From: Nemania diffusa
Lineage: Eukaryota; Ascomycota; Sordariomycetes; Xylariales; Xylariaceae
NCBI GenBank assembly: GCA_038501195.1
Contig: JBBPUQ010000011.1
Location: 682,001-746,000 of the forward strand
Direction: 5' to 3'
Length of the DNA: 64,000 nt
Translations under genes and position numbers: made by a program
In this document: piece by piece, positions 47,701 to 62,649 of the stretch
How positions within the stretch are numbered: the first letter of the stretch is position 1
Layout: the number at the start of each line of letters is the position of its first letter
The notes under the pieces: model-generated
The model's database searches: none
Told to the model about the DNA's origin: nothing
What the model saw: only the letters and a program-made list of their open reading frames with translations

Positions 47701-50700
47701 TATAAGTTATTTATATTTTTATAATAAAAACATTATTATTTATAAAAACTTAATAAATAAATTAAATTATAATAAAGTAGTTTTAAAATAGCGATATAAA
47801 ATATTATTTCAAAAATTTAATATTATTTAGTTTAAAAAAATAAAATCTTTAATGTAATAAAAACTAATTTTTAATTTAAAAAATAGCTAATATATATAAA
47901 TAAAATAAAATGTTTAATTAATACTAAATACTAAAAGTAGAAATTAATAGTAAAAACTATATATAAAAAAAAAAAAACTGTTTTATATAAATATAAACTA
48001 TTTGCTAAATAGTTATATATTAATTAGTTAAATAGTATTAAAGTAATAACTATAGTATTAGCAAAAATAAAAATATAGCTTTTAAAAAATAAAACTTAAT
48101 AATTTAAATCTAAATTATAACTAAAATAGCTAGAAATAATGCTTTTAATAATATTATTTTAATTTTATTTAATGTTATTAAATTTAAAAGCGTTAAATTT
48201 AAAAAAATTAAATTTAGTATTATTAAATTTAGTATTATTTAATTTTATACTATTTATAATATTTATTTGTTTTATTATATTTTAGTATTTTTAAAAAGTT
48301 ATGTTTATTATATTAGTTATTTAAACAATAATATTATTTTATTATTAAATTTGCTGTTTATATCGTTAGTTTTTATTACAAAGTAAAATAATAAGTTTAT
48401 TTTTTTTTTTGTTGTTGTTAATTTTTTTAATTTTTAACTTTTGTTATAGTTCTATATTTTTTTAATTAAGTTTTTTAAATTGTTGTTTTAATAAAAGCTT
48501 TTGAAATAACTTTTAAAATATAAAACTTTTTAATAAAAACTATATATTTTATTTTTAAGTTTAACGATTTATTTTAGCGTTGTTTTTAATATTTATATTG
48601 TTTTTATTACTATTAATAAATAAAAAATATTTTGCTAATAATATTTTGCTAAATTTAGTTAAAAAGTTTGAATTAATTTAGCTATAAATTAAATTAGCAA
48701 AACTAAGCTTTAGTATAAAATTAGTAAAATAATATGAAAATTTTAATGTTATATTATAGCATACTTTATTAACTATTTTTAAACTATAGCAAAATAATAA
48801 AAGCAAAAGTTTATTTTAAAATATTATTTAATAAATAAAAACTAAAGCTTAAATATTAAAGTAGCAATTTGTTTTTTTATAAAAATTTTAATATATATGA
48901 TTTTTTTATATAATTAAATTATAAAAAAGTTTAATTAACAAAAAAACAAAAAACAATATTTAAATTATATATATTAAACATAAAACAATTATTAGTTTAT
49001 TTTTATTGCTATTAAAACTATTTTTTAATATTTATTTTTTTATTAGTTTATAAGTTTTAATTTTTAATAAAAAGTTTATAACTTTTTAAAAAGCTAATTA
49101 TATTTTTTGTAAAATTTTATAAACTAGCTTTAATATTTTTTATTACTTTGTTTATTTTTAAAATAATAGTTTTGACTTAAGTTATAATAATGTTAGTTTT
49201 TAAAATAATATACTTTATATTATTAAATTGACTTTTTATAATTAAAAATATATTAATTAAAATAGTTAGCTATTATATATAGTTTATATTTTGTGTTATT
49301 TATATTTTTAGTTTTTAACTTTAAAAATTTAAACTATAATATTTAGTTGTTTTTGTAAATATAAGTTTAAAGTTAAAGTTATTTTATATATTAAAATTTT
49401 GGAAATTTTTCTAGTTTTTGTTGTTAGTATTATTGTTAAACCAATTAAAATTATTAGCTCAGTTTAGTTAGTTAGTAGTTCTAAAGCTGCTAATAGTATT
49501 ATTAATGCTTGATATTTTAATTAAAGTTGTTTTATAGTTAATTCAAAAAGCTAAAACTTATAAAAAAAAAGGTATAAATATATTAATTAAAAAAAAACAA
49601 AAAAAGTTTTAAGTATTTATAAAAATATAGTTAATAAATTATTAATAATATATATAATCTTAATTTTTATTTATTGTTTTATATTTATTAGTTTATTTAA
49701 AATTTAATATAAATTTTATAAATTTGCTTTATTTTTAATTATTAACTAGTTTTGTTTTATTTTTATTTATAAATTATTTTTTAATATTAAACAGTAATTA
49801 TATTTATGTTTATTTTTTTTATGTTTTTGTTAACTGTACTAGTTTTGTTTTAATATTGTTTAGTTGTTTATATATTAGATTTATTTTTTTATTTTAATAT
49901 AAAAGCTATTAATATATTTATTATATATGTAATTATTAATAATAACTATAATGTTTTTAATTAGTTAACGAAGTTATTAGTGTTAATAATAGTTTTAAAA
50001 AGCAATATTAAGCTATTTTTTACTTTTTAAACTTTTTGTTTTTTTTAATTATTTATTAGTTCGAAAATATATTTTGTAATAGTTTTGCAGTTATTAGTTT
50101 TATAGTTTTTATAAAAGTATTTAATAGTATTAGCTATATTATTTAATAAATCTACTATAGCTATATAATTATATAATTTTAATACTATTATAAATAATAT
50201 GTTAGTTTTAAACTAATTAGTTATAACAATATTATTATTTTTAATAGTTTGTTTAAAAATATTATAAATAAAAATAAAAATAAAATTATTAATTATATTT
50301 TAAATAAAACTTAAATATAAATATAATTAATACTAGTTATTATAAAATTTTTTTTTTGAACTTTTATAAAAGTAGCAATGTTTAGTTTAATAACTTTAAT
50401 AATTTTAATTTTATTAAGCAGCAATATATATACTTTATTAGTATTAGTTTTAAATTAAAATAAAATTATTTATTTTTTATAAACTATTAAAAAAACAGCT
50501 TTAAACAAAAAAATAAACTTAAGTTTTAAAATTATAAGTGTTATTATAAGCATTAATTTAAGCTTAGTAAAAACTGTTTTAAAAAGTATAATAGCTATTT
50601 TTTTTTTAATTTTAGCTAATAATATTTCAATTGTTATTACTATTATAGTATTTCGAACTATTACAACTATATTATTAATATATGTTAAAAAAACAAATAT

Positions 50701-53290
50701 TTAATTGTTATATATTTATAAAATAATGTTTTAACTTGTATTAGTTAAAAATTGTTTATATAATATTAATATTATTTAAAATTTATTTTGTTAAGTTTTT
50801 AGTTTATAAAATTTTTTATATCGTTTTAATAAAAATTTATTAATATATATAGTGCTAAAATTACTATAAATACTAAAATTGTTAAATAAATTAATAATAT
50901 AAATAAAAAAAAAACTTATATAATAAATTTAAAAATTAATTATATAAAAGCTAATTTTATATAATTTAAAATTTAATACTACTTTGTTAATAAATATTTA
51001 TTTAATATTAGCAAATAATTTTATTTTTAAACTATATTTATTATATAATATAAGTAATTTAATATATAAAAGTTTAATTATTTATTTTCGCTAGTATTAA
51101 AATAAAATAATATAATATAAATATATATTATGCTTTAAAAGCTTAATTATAATTATATAATTATTTAAAAACTTTATAAATATAAAATAAAATTATCGAT
51201 TTAAAAATATATTAAAAAATTAATGTATTAAACTTTAATTAATATAATTTTTTTATAAAATTGTTTATATTATTTTAATATTTTAAAATAATAATTTTAA
51301 AAAGCTAGTTAAATAAAATTAATAAAATTAAATAATAATATATAACTTGTATTATTTTAAATATTAATAACTACTATTTTTATTTAAATTTTTTTTATTT
51401 TTTAATGTTGTAGCTAGTTTAAATTTAATTAATAATAAATAATGTTAAATTTAGTTGTAATAAATATTAAGCAAAAAAAATCTATATTAAAATAATTTTA
51501 TTATTTAATTTTTTTTTAAAAGCTAATATTAACAACAAATAGTTAAATATTTGTAAAAATATTTATTAAAATAAATAAATATATATATTTTAATATTAAA
51601 AAGTTTATAATATTTATTAAGTTTTTTAAATAAAATAAACTATTATTGTTAAAATATTTTTATTTAGATTTTTTAAACTTTAAAAGCTATTATTTTAAAA
51701 TATATATTTAAATTTAGCGTTTTTAAATAGTATTAAAATATTGATAAAAAAGTAATATAATTAAACTAGAGCTTTTTAACTATTTAATAGAAAATTTGCA
51801 GTATTTAGTTAAAATATTTAAAGCTTAAGCTATATTTATAATTTATTTATATATATTTATTATTACAGTTAAACAAAAATCTGTTTTTTAATTCTGTTTT
51901 TTACTAAGTTTAATATATAGCTAAAAATCTATTTTTTAAAAATATAAATATAAACTTTATTTAATAAAAAAGTACTTAAAACTATTAATTAAATATAATT
52001 ATAAAATTATTTGTAATTGTTATTTCTTAATTTTGAAATTTTTTATTAAACAAATATAAATATTTTATTTATTAAAATAGTTGCTGCTATTACTGCTAAA
52101 TTAAAATTGCTTACTAATATTAGTTTTTTTTAATTTATTTATTAATTATTTTTTGTTATTAGTTTTTTGTTTAAAATATAATATATCGTTATTTTTAATT
52201 TGTTTAAATTTTTTACTAAGTTTGTTTTTTTTTTAATATTAAATAATTTTTCTGTTTAATATATAATTTATTTTATATTATATTATATGTTTTAAGTAAT
52301 TTGTATAAAAAACATTTAAAAAATATAAAAATGTTTAAACTATAAAAATAACGCTAAAAACGCTTTATTATTATATAATTTCGAATAATATTAGCAATTT
52401 ATTACAACAAAAGCTTAAAAAAAGCTGCAATTAAATGTAGCTTTTATAAATAAATTATTTTATTTGTTACTTCGATTAAAAATGTTTATAGTTATATTAA
52501 TTCTGTTTTAAAAGTTAAACTAACATAAATAAATAAATATTTATTTTTTTAACTATAATTTTGCTAGTATAATATATAGTTGTATTTTATTTGTTTTATT
52601 TTATTTTTTTTAAATTTAAAAGTTTAAAATCTAAAGCCGAATTAATTTACGAAAATTATACTAGTATATTTTAATATATATTTAAAAACTTTATATTTAA
52701 TTATTAATTTTTTTTTTAGTTGGTCGAAATTTAATAGCTAGCTTTTTATAATATTTTTTAAAGTTTCAAAAGTTTTTTTTTAATAGTGTAAAAAAAATAT
52801 ATAAACTAATATTATTTAACAATATTTTTTTATTAGTTTTTTAAACAATTAAGTTTAAAAACTTTTAAATTATTGTAAAAAAATTTAAATTGTTAATTTG
52901 TTAATATTTTTTGCTTTATAAAATAGTTGTAGTAAAAGTTATTTTATTAATTAAATTTTAAAAAAAGCTGCTTTTTATTATATATAAATTTAATTTTAAT
53001 ATTAAACTTTTAATTAAAAACTGTTAATTAAACTTATATTAATATTAAGTTTTATAATTATATTTAAATTTTTAAAATATATATTTTATATAATTAAAAT
53101 TTTATAGCTATTAAAATTTATATTATATTTTATATACTTTATTTGTTTGTAATTTAATTGTTATAAAACTTTAATTATAATATATAATAATTTTGTTTAA
53201 TATTTATTAAAACTTAAAAAGCTTATATAAATTATAGTTTATATTTAATAAAATTTAGTTATATTTATTTTATTATATAAAATAAGTTTA

Positions 53291-53393
53291 TTATAAAACT
53301 ATTATTTGTTTTATTATAAATAACAGCTTTTTGTTAATATATTATAAAACTATTATATATTTTTTTATAAATAATAGCTTTTTGTTAATATAT
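53291..53393. repeat. 51-bp tandem duplication
   Basis: TTATAAAACTATTAT starts at 53291 and 53342. Each copy ends AACAGC or AATAGC followed by TTTTTGTTAATAT, a transition difference. Confidence 0.65.
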
Positions 53394-54227
53394 TAAATTT
53401 ATTAATAAATATAAAATAAAAGCTTTATGTTTTTATTTTAAACTTTAAACTATATTAGCAACAAATTATTATAAATACTTTTATTTAATCGACTTAGTTT
53501 ATTTTAAAAATATAATTAATATTTAATGTTTTTATAGTTAAATTTTTACTAAAAAGCTTTTTTTAACACTATAACAAAATTTTTACAAGCTAGATCAATT
53601 TAATTAAAGTTATAACATTATTTATAAATATTAACAGTTTTAGTAATATAATAAAAAGTACTTTTAAAGCTATAAAAACAGTAATAGCTAGCTTAAAGTT
53701 TTTTGTAAAACTAGTATATATTAAATTTTTCAAGCTTTTTGATTTATTTAAAAGTTTGATTTAGTTAAAACATAAGTAGAATTTATATAGTTAAAAAAAA
53801 AACATAATAATTATAATTACAAAAGTAATCAAATTTAAAAAAACAAAAACTTTTTTACAAAAATAGGTATAAAAGATTAAGTAGCTAATTAAATGTTAAA
53901 AATATTTAGTTAGTTTTTTTATATTTTTACTTTTAATATATTCAAAAATAACAAAGTTTATTATATATACTTTTAAATATAATATTTTTTAATATATAAG
54001 TTAATATTTTTATAACAAAAACTACTTTAAAACTAGCGATTTTGATTTAAAAATTATTATTTAATAATTTATAAATAATGTTGATTTAAAAATGTTTTAA
54101 CTATGTTATGTTTTTAAAGCAACAGCTAAAAAAGCAGTAACATTAAAAATGCAGTATAATTTTACTATGTTTGTTAAATATATTTAAGCTGTTATATTTA
54201 AATAAGACTTTATTTATTATATTATTA

Positions 54228-54607
54228 ATATATTATATTGTTGTTATATTTTATTGTTGTATTAAGTTGTTATATTATGTTATTACTGCATTATATTGTT
54301 ATTACACTTTATTGTTACTATACTTTATTATTATTATACTTTATTGTTATTACACTTTATTATTATTACATTTTATTGTTATTACACTTTATTGTTTATG
54401 TTTTGTTATTATTATACTACGTTGTTATTGCATTATATTGTTACTTTAATACATTTTGCTATTAACATTTATTATTACTGCATTTTATTATTACTGTATT
54501 ATATTGTTATTGTACTATGTTGTTACTATACTACGTTATTACTATATTATATTATTACTTTTATATATTTTATTATTAACATTTATTGTTATTGTACTAT
54601 ATTTTAA
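54228..54607. repeat. 16-bp minisatellite (ACTTTATTGTTATTAC type)
   Basis: Consecutive 16-base units such as ACTTTATTGTTACTAT, ACTTTATTATTATTAT and ACTTTATTGTTATTAC run through the core, with looser copies either side. Because 16 is not a multiple of three and no unit contains a stop, all three plus frames stay open for about 75-103 codons. They are not genes. Confidence 0.75.
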
Positions 54608-55439
54608 AAAATAACATAAAATAAAATAATAAATATAACATATTGTTTTTTTAATTATTTTTTTAATGTTTTTTTTATAGTTTATTATATTGGCTATATT
54701 GCTTTAGTAAATATTTTTTTATTTTTAGCTAACTATTTAGTTTAAGTTTTAAAATAGTTTTATATTTTTTATATAGTTTTAATAAAGCTTTTTGTTTTTA
54801 AGCTTAGTTCTTTAAACATATAATTATTGCAACAGCTTAAATAAAATATATATAGTTATATTTGTTAATTTTTACTATTTTACAATTTAAGTTTTATATT
54901 AAAGCTAAAAGTTTTAAATATTTAGCAGTATTAAACATTATTTTAAAAATTAACCTGCTTTAAAAAATAATAATATTGTAAATATAGCTAAACAAAAAAT
55001 ATAAAACTAAATACTTAGTTTAAATATAAAACTTTTTACTTTTAAATATATTTTATAAATTAATAAACATTATATTTAATTAATATATTTAAACTAATTT
55101 ATTGTAGTTATTTTTAGTTAAAAAGTAAAATGTTTATAGTTTAATATATTTTTTATAAAAAAGTGTTATATTATATAAGCTACTGTTTAAAATAAACATT
55201 AAAATAATTTTTTGTTAAAAAGTAAAATATATATATTAACATAAAGATCTATTGTAAAAAATTAAGTAGTTATATTTATTATAACTTTATAAAAATTTTT
55301 ATATATTTTATTATAAAATTGTTTAAACATTTTGATTTAAACTAATTAAACAGTTATATTAGTAGTATATAAAGCTAAAACTATATTTAATTAGTACAGC
55401 TGTTGCAGTACTATATAAATAAGTGAATTTGCGATAAGT

Positions 55440-55481
55440 TAACAAAAACTACTTTAACAAAAAATTGTAGTATTTTTGTTA
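55440..55481. repeat. Imperfect hairpin in A+T block 2
   Basis: TAACAAAAACTAC and the reverse complement of GTAGTATTTTTGTTA pair with a two-base interruption around a 14-base loop. The surrounding 55370-55500 keeps more G and C than its neighbourhood. Confidence 0.5.
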
Positions 55482-55809
55482 AAACTACAGAGCAAATCAG
55501 TTATATAGTTATTTAAAAACAGCAGCTTTTTAACTCAATATTTATTAGCTAAAAATAGTAATAGTAAATATAGCTTGATATTATTTTAAATATAAATATT
55601 ATTTAATTAAAGCTACAATAAACTATTAGCTTTTTAAATTTTACTTTTGTATATATTTAAAAGCAGCAATAATAAACTATTAGCAGTAGCAAAAAACTAG
55701 TTCTATAAAAACTAAGCAAATACTAGTGCTTGCTTAATAGATATATTTGCAAATATTTTTACTACAAATATATAAACTAATAGTGCTTATATAAATATAT
55801 ATAGCTTTT

Positions 55810-56180
55810 TATTAAATTTATAAGTTTTAATATATTTAGTTTATTTATTTTTACTAACTGTAATATTGTATTAAGTATATTTTATTTAGTGTTAATTATT
55901 ATGTTGTTATAAGTACTAGTTAAAATTATGCGCTAAAGTATTTTTATTACATACTTTGCAATATTTTACAGTAAATAAAGCTTGTATAACTGTTTTAAAT
56001 CTGTAAGTTTTGATATACTAGGCTTAGTTATTTCAACTAACTGTAATATTACATTAAATGCACTTTTTTTAGTACTAGCTGTTGTACTGCTGTAAATAAC
56101 AATCAAAGTTATATACTAAAGGATTTTTATTATATAATTTGCAATATTTTTATTACTATATATTTATTGTTTGCTTTTTT
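55810..56180. repeat. 183-bp tandem duplication
   Basis: CTAACTGTAATATT occurs at 55854 and 56037. Flanking text aligns for more than 100 bases (TAAGTTTTAATATA against TAAGTTTTGATATA, TGCAATATTTTAC against TGCAATATTTTTAT), mostly with transitions. A weaker third copy may lie near 55690-55780. Confidence 0.6.
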
Positions 56181-56285
56181 AAATTAAATAATATAAATAA
56201 AAACAAGCAATTAATAAAAACAAAACATAACACGAAAAAAAACTTATAAGTTGTTATTAAAAGTGTTGTTATTATAGGTTATATA

Positions 56286-56474
56286 ATAAAAAACATAGGT
56301 TAAGTGATAAAAAATATAGATCGAGTGATAAAAAATGCGGGTCGAATAATAAAAAACACAGGTTAAATAATAAAAAACGCAGATCAAGTGATAAAAAACA
56401 TAAGTCAAGTAATAAAAAACGCAGATCAAATAATAAAAAACACAAATTAAATAATAAAAATAAAAAGCATAAGT
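56286..56474. repeat. 21-bp tandem array, 9 copies
   Basis: Units start exactly every 21 bases from 56286 to 56454. The first 8 bases (ATAAAAAA) are constant through the first eight units; the following 13 vary. In those eight aligned units every variable column contains only C/T or only A/G. The last unit is degenerate. On the minus strand it reads as a Tyr/Phe-rich heptapeptide repeat, which I regard as fortuitous. Confidence 0.9.
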
Positions 56475-59400
56475 AGTAATTATTTAGCTAAATAAAGTAT
56501 AGCTTTATTACTATTAAAATATAATTTAAGCTAGATTTAAAAATAAAACTAAAACAAATAAAATTATTATATTTAAAAAAAAAACTTTAAAACTAATTGT
56601 AAATTTTATTATATATAACTTAAAACTATATTTATTTTAATAATATTACTTAAACTAGTTAACATTTTAGTTATAAATTAAGCTTGTGTTTTTTTTAACT
56701 AATTAATATATAACTTAAAAAATCTTTTTTGTTTAAATATTTTTTATTAGTTTAATTTTGAAATATTTATTATAAGTGTTAATATTATAATTTAAAAACT
56801 AATTAAAAAAATAGTAATTTTTAATAAAGTAAAAACTTTTTAACACAAAGTTTTTAAGTAAAAAATATAATAAATTATTGTTTGCTTTAGAAAAAAAATC
56901 GCTATAAATATAGCAGTAGTTTTTATAGCTATAGTATTTTTTATAAAAAGCAAGTAAAAAATTTAGTATTTTATAAATTAGCTACTAAAACAAATATTTT
57001 TTAAAATAACTTAAAACATATAAATTTATTAATAAATAAAACAAAAAAACTATAATAATATAAATATATATTAATATAACTGTATTATTGCTTTATTAAT
57101 TAAAAGCTATTATATAAATATTAGCTATAAAATAAACAGCATTTTTAAGCTTTATAAATAGTTATAACTTTTATATTATTTTAAGTTTTTTTTTATAAAA
57201 TAAAAAAACATAACAGTTAATAATAACTATATAATAACTAAACGTTTTTTAGAACTATTTTAGTTTATTTTTAAATAAGTTTTAAAACTTGTTTACAATT
57301 AAGCATAAATTATTAAAAAGCTTTTAGTTAAGCAATATTTTGTATACTTTAATAAACGCTTTATTAATTAAGCAAAAACAGTATTTATTTTAGTTTCTGT
57401 TTAAAATTTATTCGAAAAAATTTATAATGTATATTTTGAACAAATAAAATAAAGTTAATATATAGAAAAACTTAATATAATAAAACAACTGTTTAACAAA
57501 GTTTTTATTGGTTATAATTCCGAAATAATAATATAAACATTTAACCGTTAATTAATTATTAAATCTTTTATAATATTACTATTATAATATTAAAGCTTAA
57601 TAATTATGTTTTATTAAATTTAAATAGTTTATTATTATTTTATGAAAAAGTTAATAGTTGATTTTTTAGTAAATAAACTAATTTAATATATAAATATTTC
57701 TTTAAGTTTTTTAAACATTTTAGCTATATGTTTTAATAATATAACTACGTTTTTAACAAACATAGTAGCTAAAAATAAATTTTATATATAAAACTAAATA
57801 TAGTTTTATAAAACTATAATAAATAAAAAAGTAGCTAATTAAAAAGTTTTTAAATGCTATTTTATTATATTTAATATAGCAAGCTATATATAAAAGCAAA
57901 ATTTTTTATAACTAAAAAATATTTAAAAAATAGCTCGAAAAATTGTTAATAGTTATTTAACAAAATATAGTACAATATTACAAAGTTTTAATACTGCTTG
58001 TTATTGAGCTTTTAAAAGCTTTTATATAATTGTTTAATTAATATTATATACTTTAATTTAAAATATATAATAATAACATAATAATATTATATAACATTAT
58101 ATTTATTGCGATTTTTTACTAGTGTTTAATTAAAAAAATTGTTAATATTAAATAGTAAAAAATAAAAAAAATTAAGCTTTTTATAGTTTAATATTTTTTT
58201 AAGTATAAAAAAAAATATTAGTTAAAAAAACTATAATAATAAAAAATTAAATATAAAATTATAATTATATAATTTTACATTTAGTTTACAGAGCTATAAA
58301 ATAATTAAAAACTTTTAAATAATATTATAAAAAATCTTTAATATATTTAAATATTAATTTGTTATATATATAAACAAAAGTTTTATTATATAAAGCTTTT
58401 TTTTATTATTAATTATAATATATAATTTGTTTATTAATTAATTATATAAAGCTTTTAATATTTAATTTTTACTTTTTATAAAAATTGTAATTTTATTATA
58501 AACAGTTTTTCCTTAATCTGCAATTTTTTATACTAAGTTTATAAACAGCTGAAAATTTTTTATATAAAATATTTAATAACTAAAGTTTTAAATTATTAAC
58601 TTAGTTAGTTATATTAATACTATAATTTTTTTTTTTTTAAATTTTAAAAACAAATAAAACTTCTTTTTAATTTAAAGCTTTTGTAAAAATACAAAAGTTT
58701 TTTATTAAAATAGCTTTATTTAATACTATATAAAATAAAAAAATAAATGCTATATTTTTTATAATATGATTTTTTATAAACATTTTATTGATTTATTTTT
58801 AATTAAGTGCTTTTTTAAAAAGATTTAATTATAACAAAAAATAAATGTTTTTATATTTTATTGTAATAACAAAATATATTAATATTAAAAAGTTAAACTT
58901 TTTATTAAACTTTTTTATTATAATAGCAGCTAAATAGCTACTAGCTAACTAGCTTTATATACTAAGTTTTTTTTAATATATTTATTAAATTTAATCGAAA
59001 TTAACTTGAACTTTTTTTGTAAATTTATAAAAAAATAATATAACAAAAATGTTTATATAGCTATATTTAAATACTTAAGCGTTAAATTTAAACTTGTTTA
59101 GCTATTTTATAGCTAGTATATTATTTGTTTTAAAACTAATATATTTGTATTAGCTATTAAAAATTATAATTATGCTAATATTAATTAAGTTGTTTAATAA
59201 AAAGCAAAATATAATTGTAATACTATAAATGTATTAATAAAGCTAAAAAGTAGTTTAAAGTATAACTAATTTTATAAATAAACATACTTAGTTTATAAAA
59301 TTGTATTAATTTAATAATTCAAAAAAAAAAAAAAAAAAAAAAGCACTTATGTTTATAAATAAACTAGAAATAAATATAACAATAGATTTTTATAGTTATA

Positions 59401-59624
59401 ATTTTAAATATAAATTTTGTTTTTTTTATAAAATAAAGCAGTAATATTTATAATAACTTATATTAAAACTAAACATTTTATTTTATAGTTTTAATATATT
59501 CATTTTTTTTTTTACTAATATATTAATAGCTTAAATATATTATAAGTTTATTTTGTTATTTTTTATAATTAATAAACTTAATAATTAAAACTTTTGTATT
59601 TATTGCAGTATTAAAACAAAAACT

Positions 59625-59715
59625 TGTTATAAAAATTATAATATTTTTATTATTTATTAACAAAAACTTATTAAAAAAATTATAATATTTTTATTATTTG
59701 TTAATAAAAGTTTAT
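59625..59715. repeat. 44-bp tandem duplication
   Basis: AATTATAATATTTTTATTAT begins at 59634 and 59678, each followed by a TT(A/G)TTAA(C/T)AAAA segment. The differences visible there are transitions. Confidence 0.6.
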
Positions 59716-62649
59716 ATGTTTATACTATATAAATAGTTTAAAAAAAGTTACACTTTTTTTATATTTACTTTAAAACTTATATAAAGTATAAACTATACAT
59801 TAAACTACTAAGTATACTATATAGTTTTTTTAAATGTTTTAATACTAAGTTTATAGATTTAAACTATTAGTAAATTATTTTAGTTTAAAACTAAAAATTT
59901 TAAAAGCTTTTATATTAATATATATAATTAATTTTTATATATAAAAAACAAATATAGCTTTAAATGAATTTTTTAAATTTAATTAAACATTTTCGAAAAT
60001 ATAATGTTTAAAAAAAAATACACTTTATTTTAAGTTGTAATATAAAACTGTATAAAAGAGCTTATTATATATTGCTTGCTTTCGACTTTTATATATTTAA
60101 TAATTTATTATACTTTTTTTGTTGCTTTTATTTTTTATGTTTTAATTACTTTTAATGTAATTTTTTAGCTATATTTGCAATAAATATAAACACAAAAAAA
60201 ATATAAAAATATTTAAACAAAGTTTTATATATTAAAAATTTAATAAAGAAAATAATAATTAATAAAGCTAAAACTGTAGCTGTAAATAAAACTTAGTAAA
60301 AAAAGCGCTTTTTTTTATTATAATTAGTAATATATAGCGACTTAAATAATAGTTTAAAATAAAACAAATAGAAAAAAAATAAAAAAACCCAAAATATTTT
60401 TTAACTTAAAAAGATTTAGTAAAAAAGTTTATAGCTTGTAAAATTAATATAATTAATATATTTAATTATAATAATAAACTATATAAATATAATAATTAAA
60501 ATATATTATAAAAGTTTATTAAAGCTTAATAAACTTTTAAATAGTAGATTTATATAAAATAAAAACATTGTATTATTAAATAAGAATTATATATTAAAAA
60601 CATACTTTAAAATAATTAAATTTTTAATTTAAAAAAAAAAAAAAAAATTAAACTTTTATAAACATTAAATAAAAAAAAAAAAGTAATTTAAATACAAGTT
60701 TTATAACTTAAAAACTATAAAAGTTTAGTTTAATAAAAAGATATAAAAAAATATTTATACTGAGTGTAAAAAAAAAAAAAGAAATATAGCTAAAAATTTT
60801 AAAGTTTTTTTTCTAAAATAATAAAAATAAAAATAAATATAAAAAAGTTATAACAAAAAAACTAATAATTAGTTATAAATCTAAGTAACTATTCGAACTT
60901 ATAATAAACAATAAGCATTTTTTTAATATATAAAATAGAATATAATAGTTTTGCAATGTTATTTCGATATATATATATATAAATTTTTACAAATTTAAAA
61001 AAAATAATCAAATTATTAAAAATTAGCTTTTATAATAGCAAATATATAATTTAAGCTATATAGTTTTAATATACTTAGTATATATTATTTAAAAGCTAAT
61101 AAAAGTATTAAAAATATACAAATTTAAAATATACGTTAATAACTCTATATTATGTTATAAAATACGCTTTTTATATTTTTATTTAACTATTATTTTTTAT
61201 TTATATGTTTTTTAAACATTTTGTTTTGTTTTTTTAATTTTTTTTAAAAATATTCGAAGTAGCTTTTTTTATAATTTATAAAAGCTTGTATAAATAATAT
61301 TTTATATAAACATTTTTAATTTATATACTTCGATTTTTTAAAGCTGCTATATTTACTTATTTCTAAGCTTTTTCGATTTAATTTTAAGTTTTTTTTATTT
61401 TTTTTTTGATTTTTTGTTTTTTAATATTTATTTTATATTAGTAGCTTTATAGTAAAATGTATATTGATTTGCAAGTTTAGTATACAATAAAAAGCGATAT
61501 TAATAAATTAAGCTTTTTTGTTATAGTATTAGTTCGAGTTTAATATAGCTAAATTAATATTTTTAAAATTTGTTGTTTTAAATTATTAATAGTTTAGCTT
61601 TTAATTTATTTAGTATTTACTAAAAATAGTAAATTTTATATATGTTTTTTAATAATAACTAAAGCTTATATATATAACTTCTGTAATAAGTAATAAAAGC
61701 AAGCTTTTTGTATATATTAACATTAGCTTATTAAAGTATTTTTTTTTTAGTAAATAGAACTACTACTTTTTATTTATTGGGTTTTTAAAAATAAAAGCAA
61801 TTTATAAAAAACATTTTATAAAAACTTTTAAAAAAAAAAGCTGAGTGTATAAACTAAAAAAAAACAAGCTTTATGTTTTTTTTATATAGTTGTAAAAACT
61901 AATATATTTATAAAAAAAGCTTGTACAATGTTTATAGTAGTATATACTAAAATATTTATAAAAAGAAATAATATATAATTTTTACTTATATAAAAATAAG
62001 TTTTTTTTAAATAGCTATTTATTTAAATAGTATTTAGCTTTTTATTTATTTGCTTTTTTTTTATTTTTACAAATATTTATTATTTAAATACTGTTTATAT
62101 TTTATTGATTTAAAGCTAATTATATAATAAATAGCGAACTATTTCAAGCTATAGCTAAAACAATACTAAGTTATATATTGCACTTTTTTTAAAAACTAAG
62201 TAAAATGCTATACTATGCTTTTTTATAGTTATAAACTATACTATAAACAAAAAAATTAACTAAAATAGATTTATATATATTTATTTAGTTTAAATAAACT
62301 AAAAAGCTAATAAGTTAAAATGTTTAACATTTTTTTAAAAAAGCTAATAAGTAAAAAATAATATTATAACTACAAAACTGCTAATTTAAGTAGCTGTAAT
62401 ATATATTCAATAATATAGCGCTAAAATTTTATATTTAAAATTTTTATAAATTAAATTAATATATTATAATATATAATATAAAATAAAAAAATATATAGTA
62501 TAGTAGTAAATGTTACTTAATAGTATAAATTTTAAATGTATAAAAATTTAACTATATATTAAGTTGTTAGTTTTAACGGAATAATAAATCTAATACTAAT
62601 TAATTTGTGTTAATATTAATGTTTTTTTGTATTAAAAATTAAATTTACT

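Noticed and set aside
56244..56429. Minus-strand heptapeptide-repeat ORF (Tyr/Phe-rich)
   Set aside because: It arises from the 21-bp array, whose units vary freely by transitions. There is no flanking gene structure.
56286..56474. CRISPR-like array
   Set aside because: The 21-bp units are contiguous and degenerate with no unique spacers, and the setting is eukaryotic.
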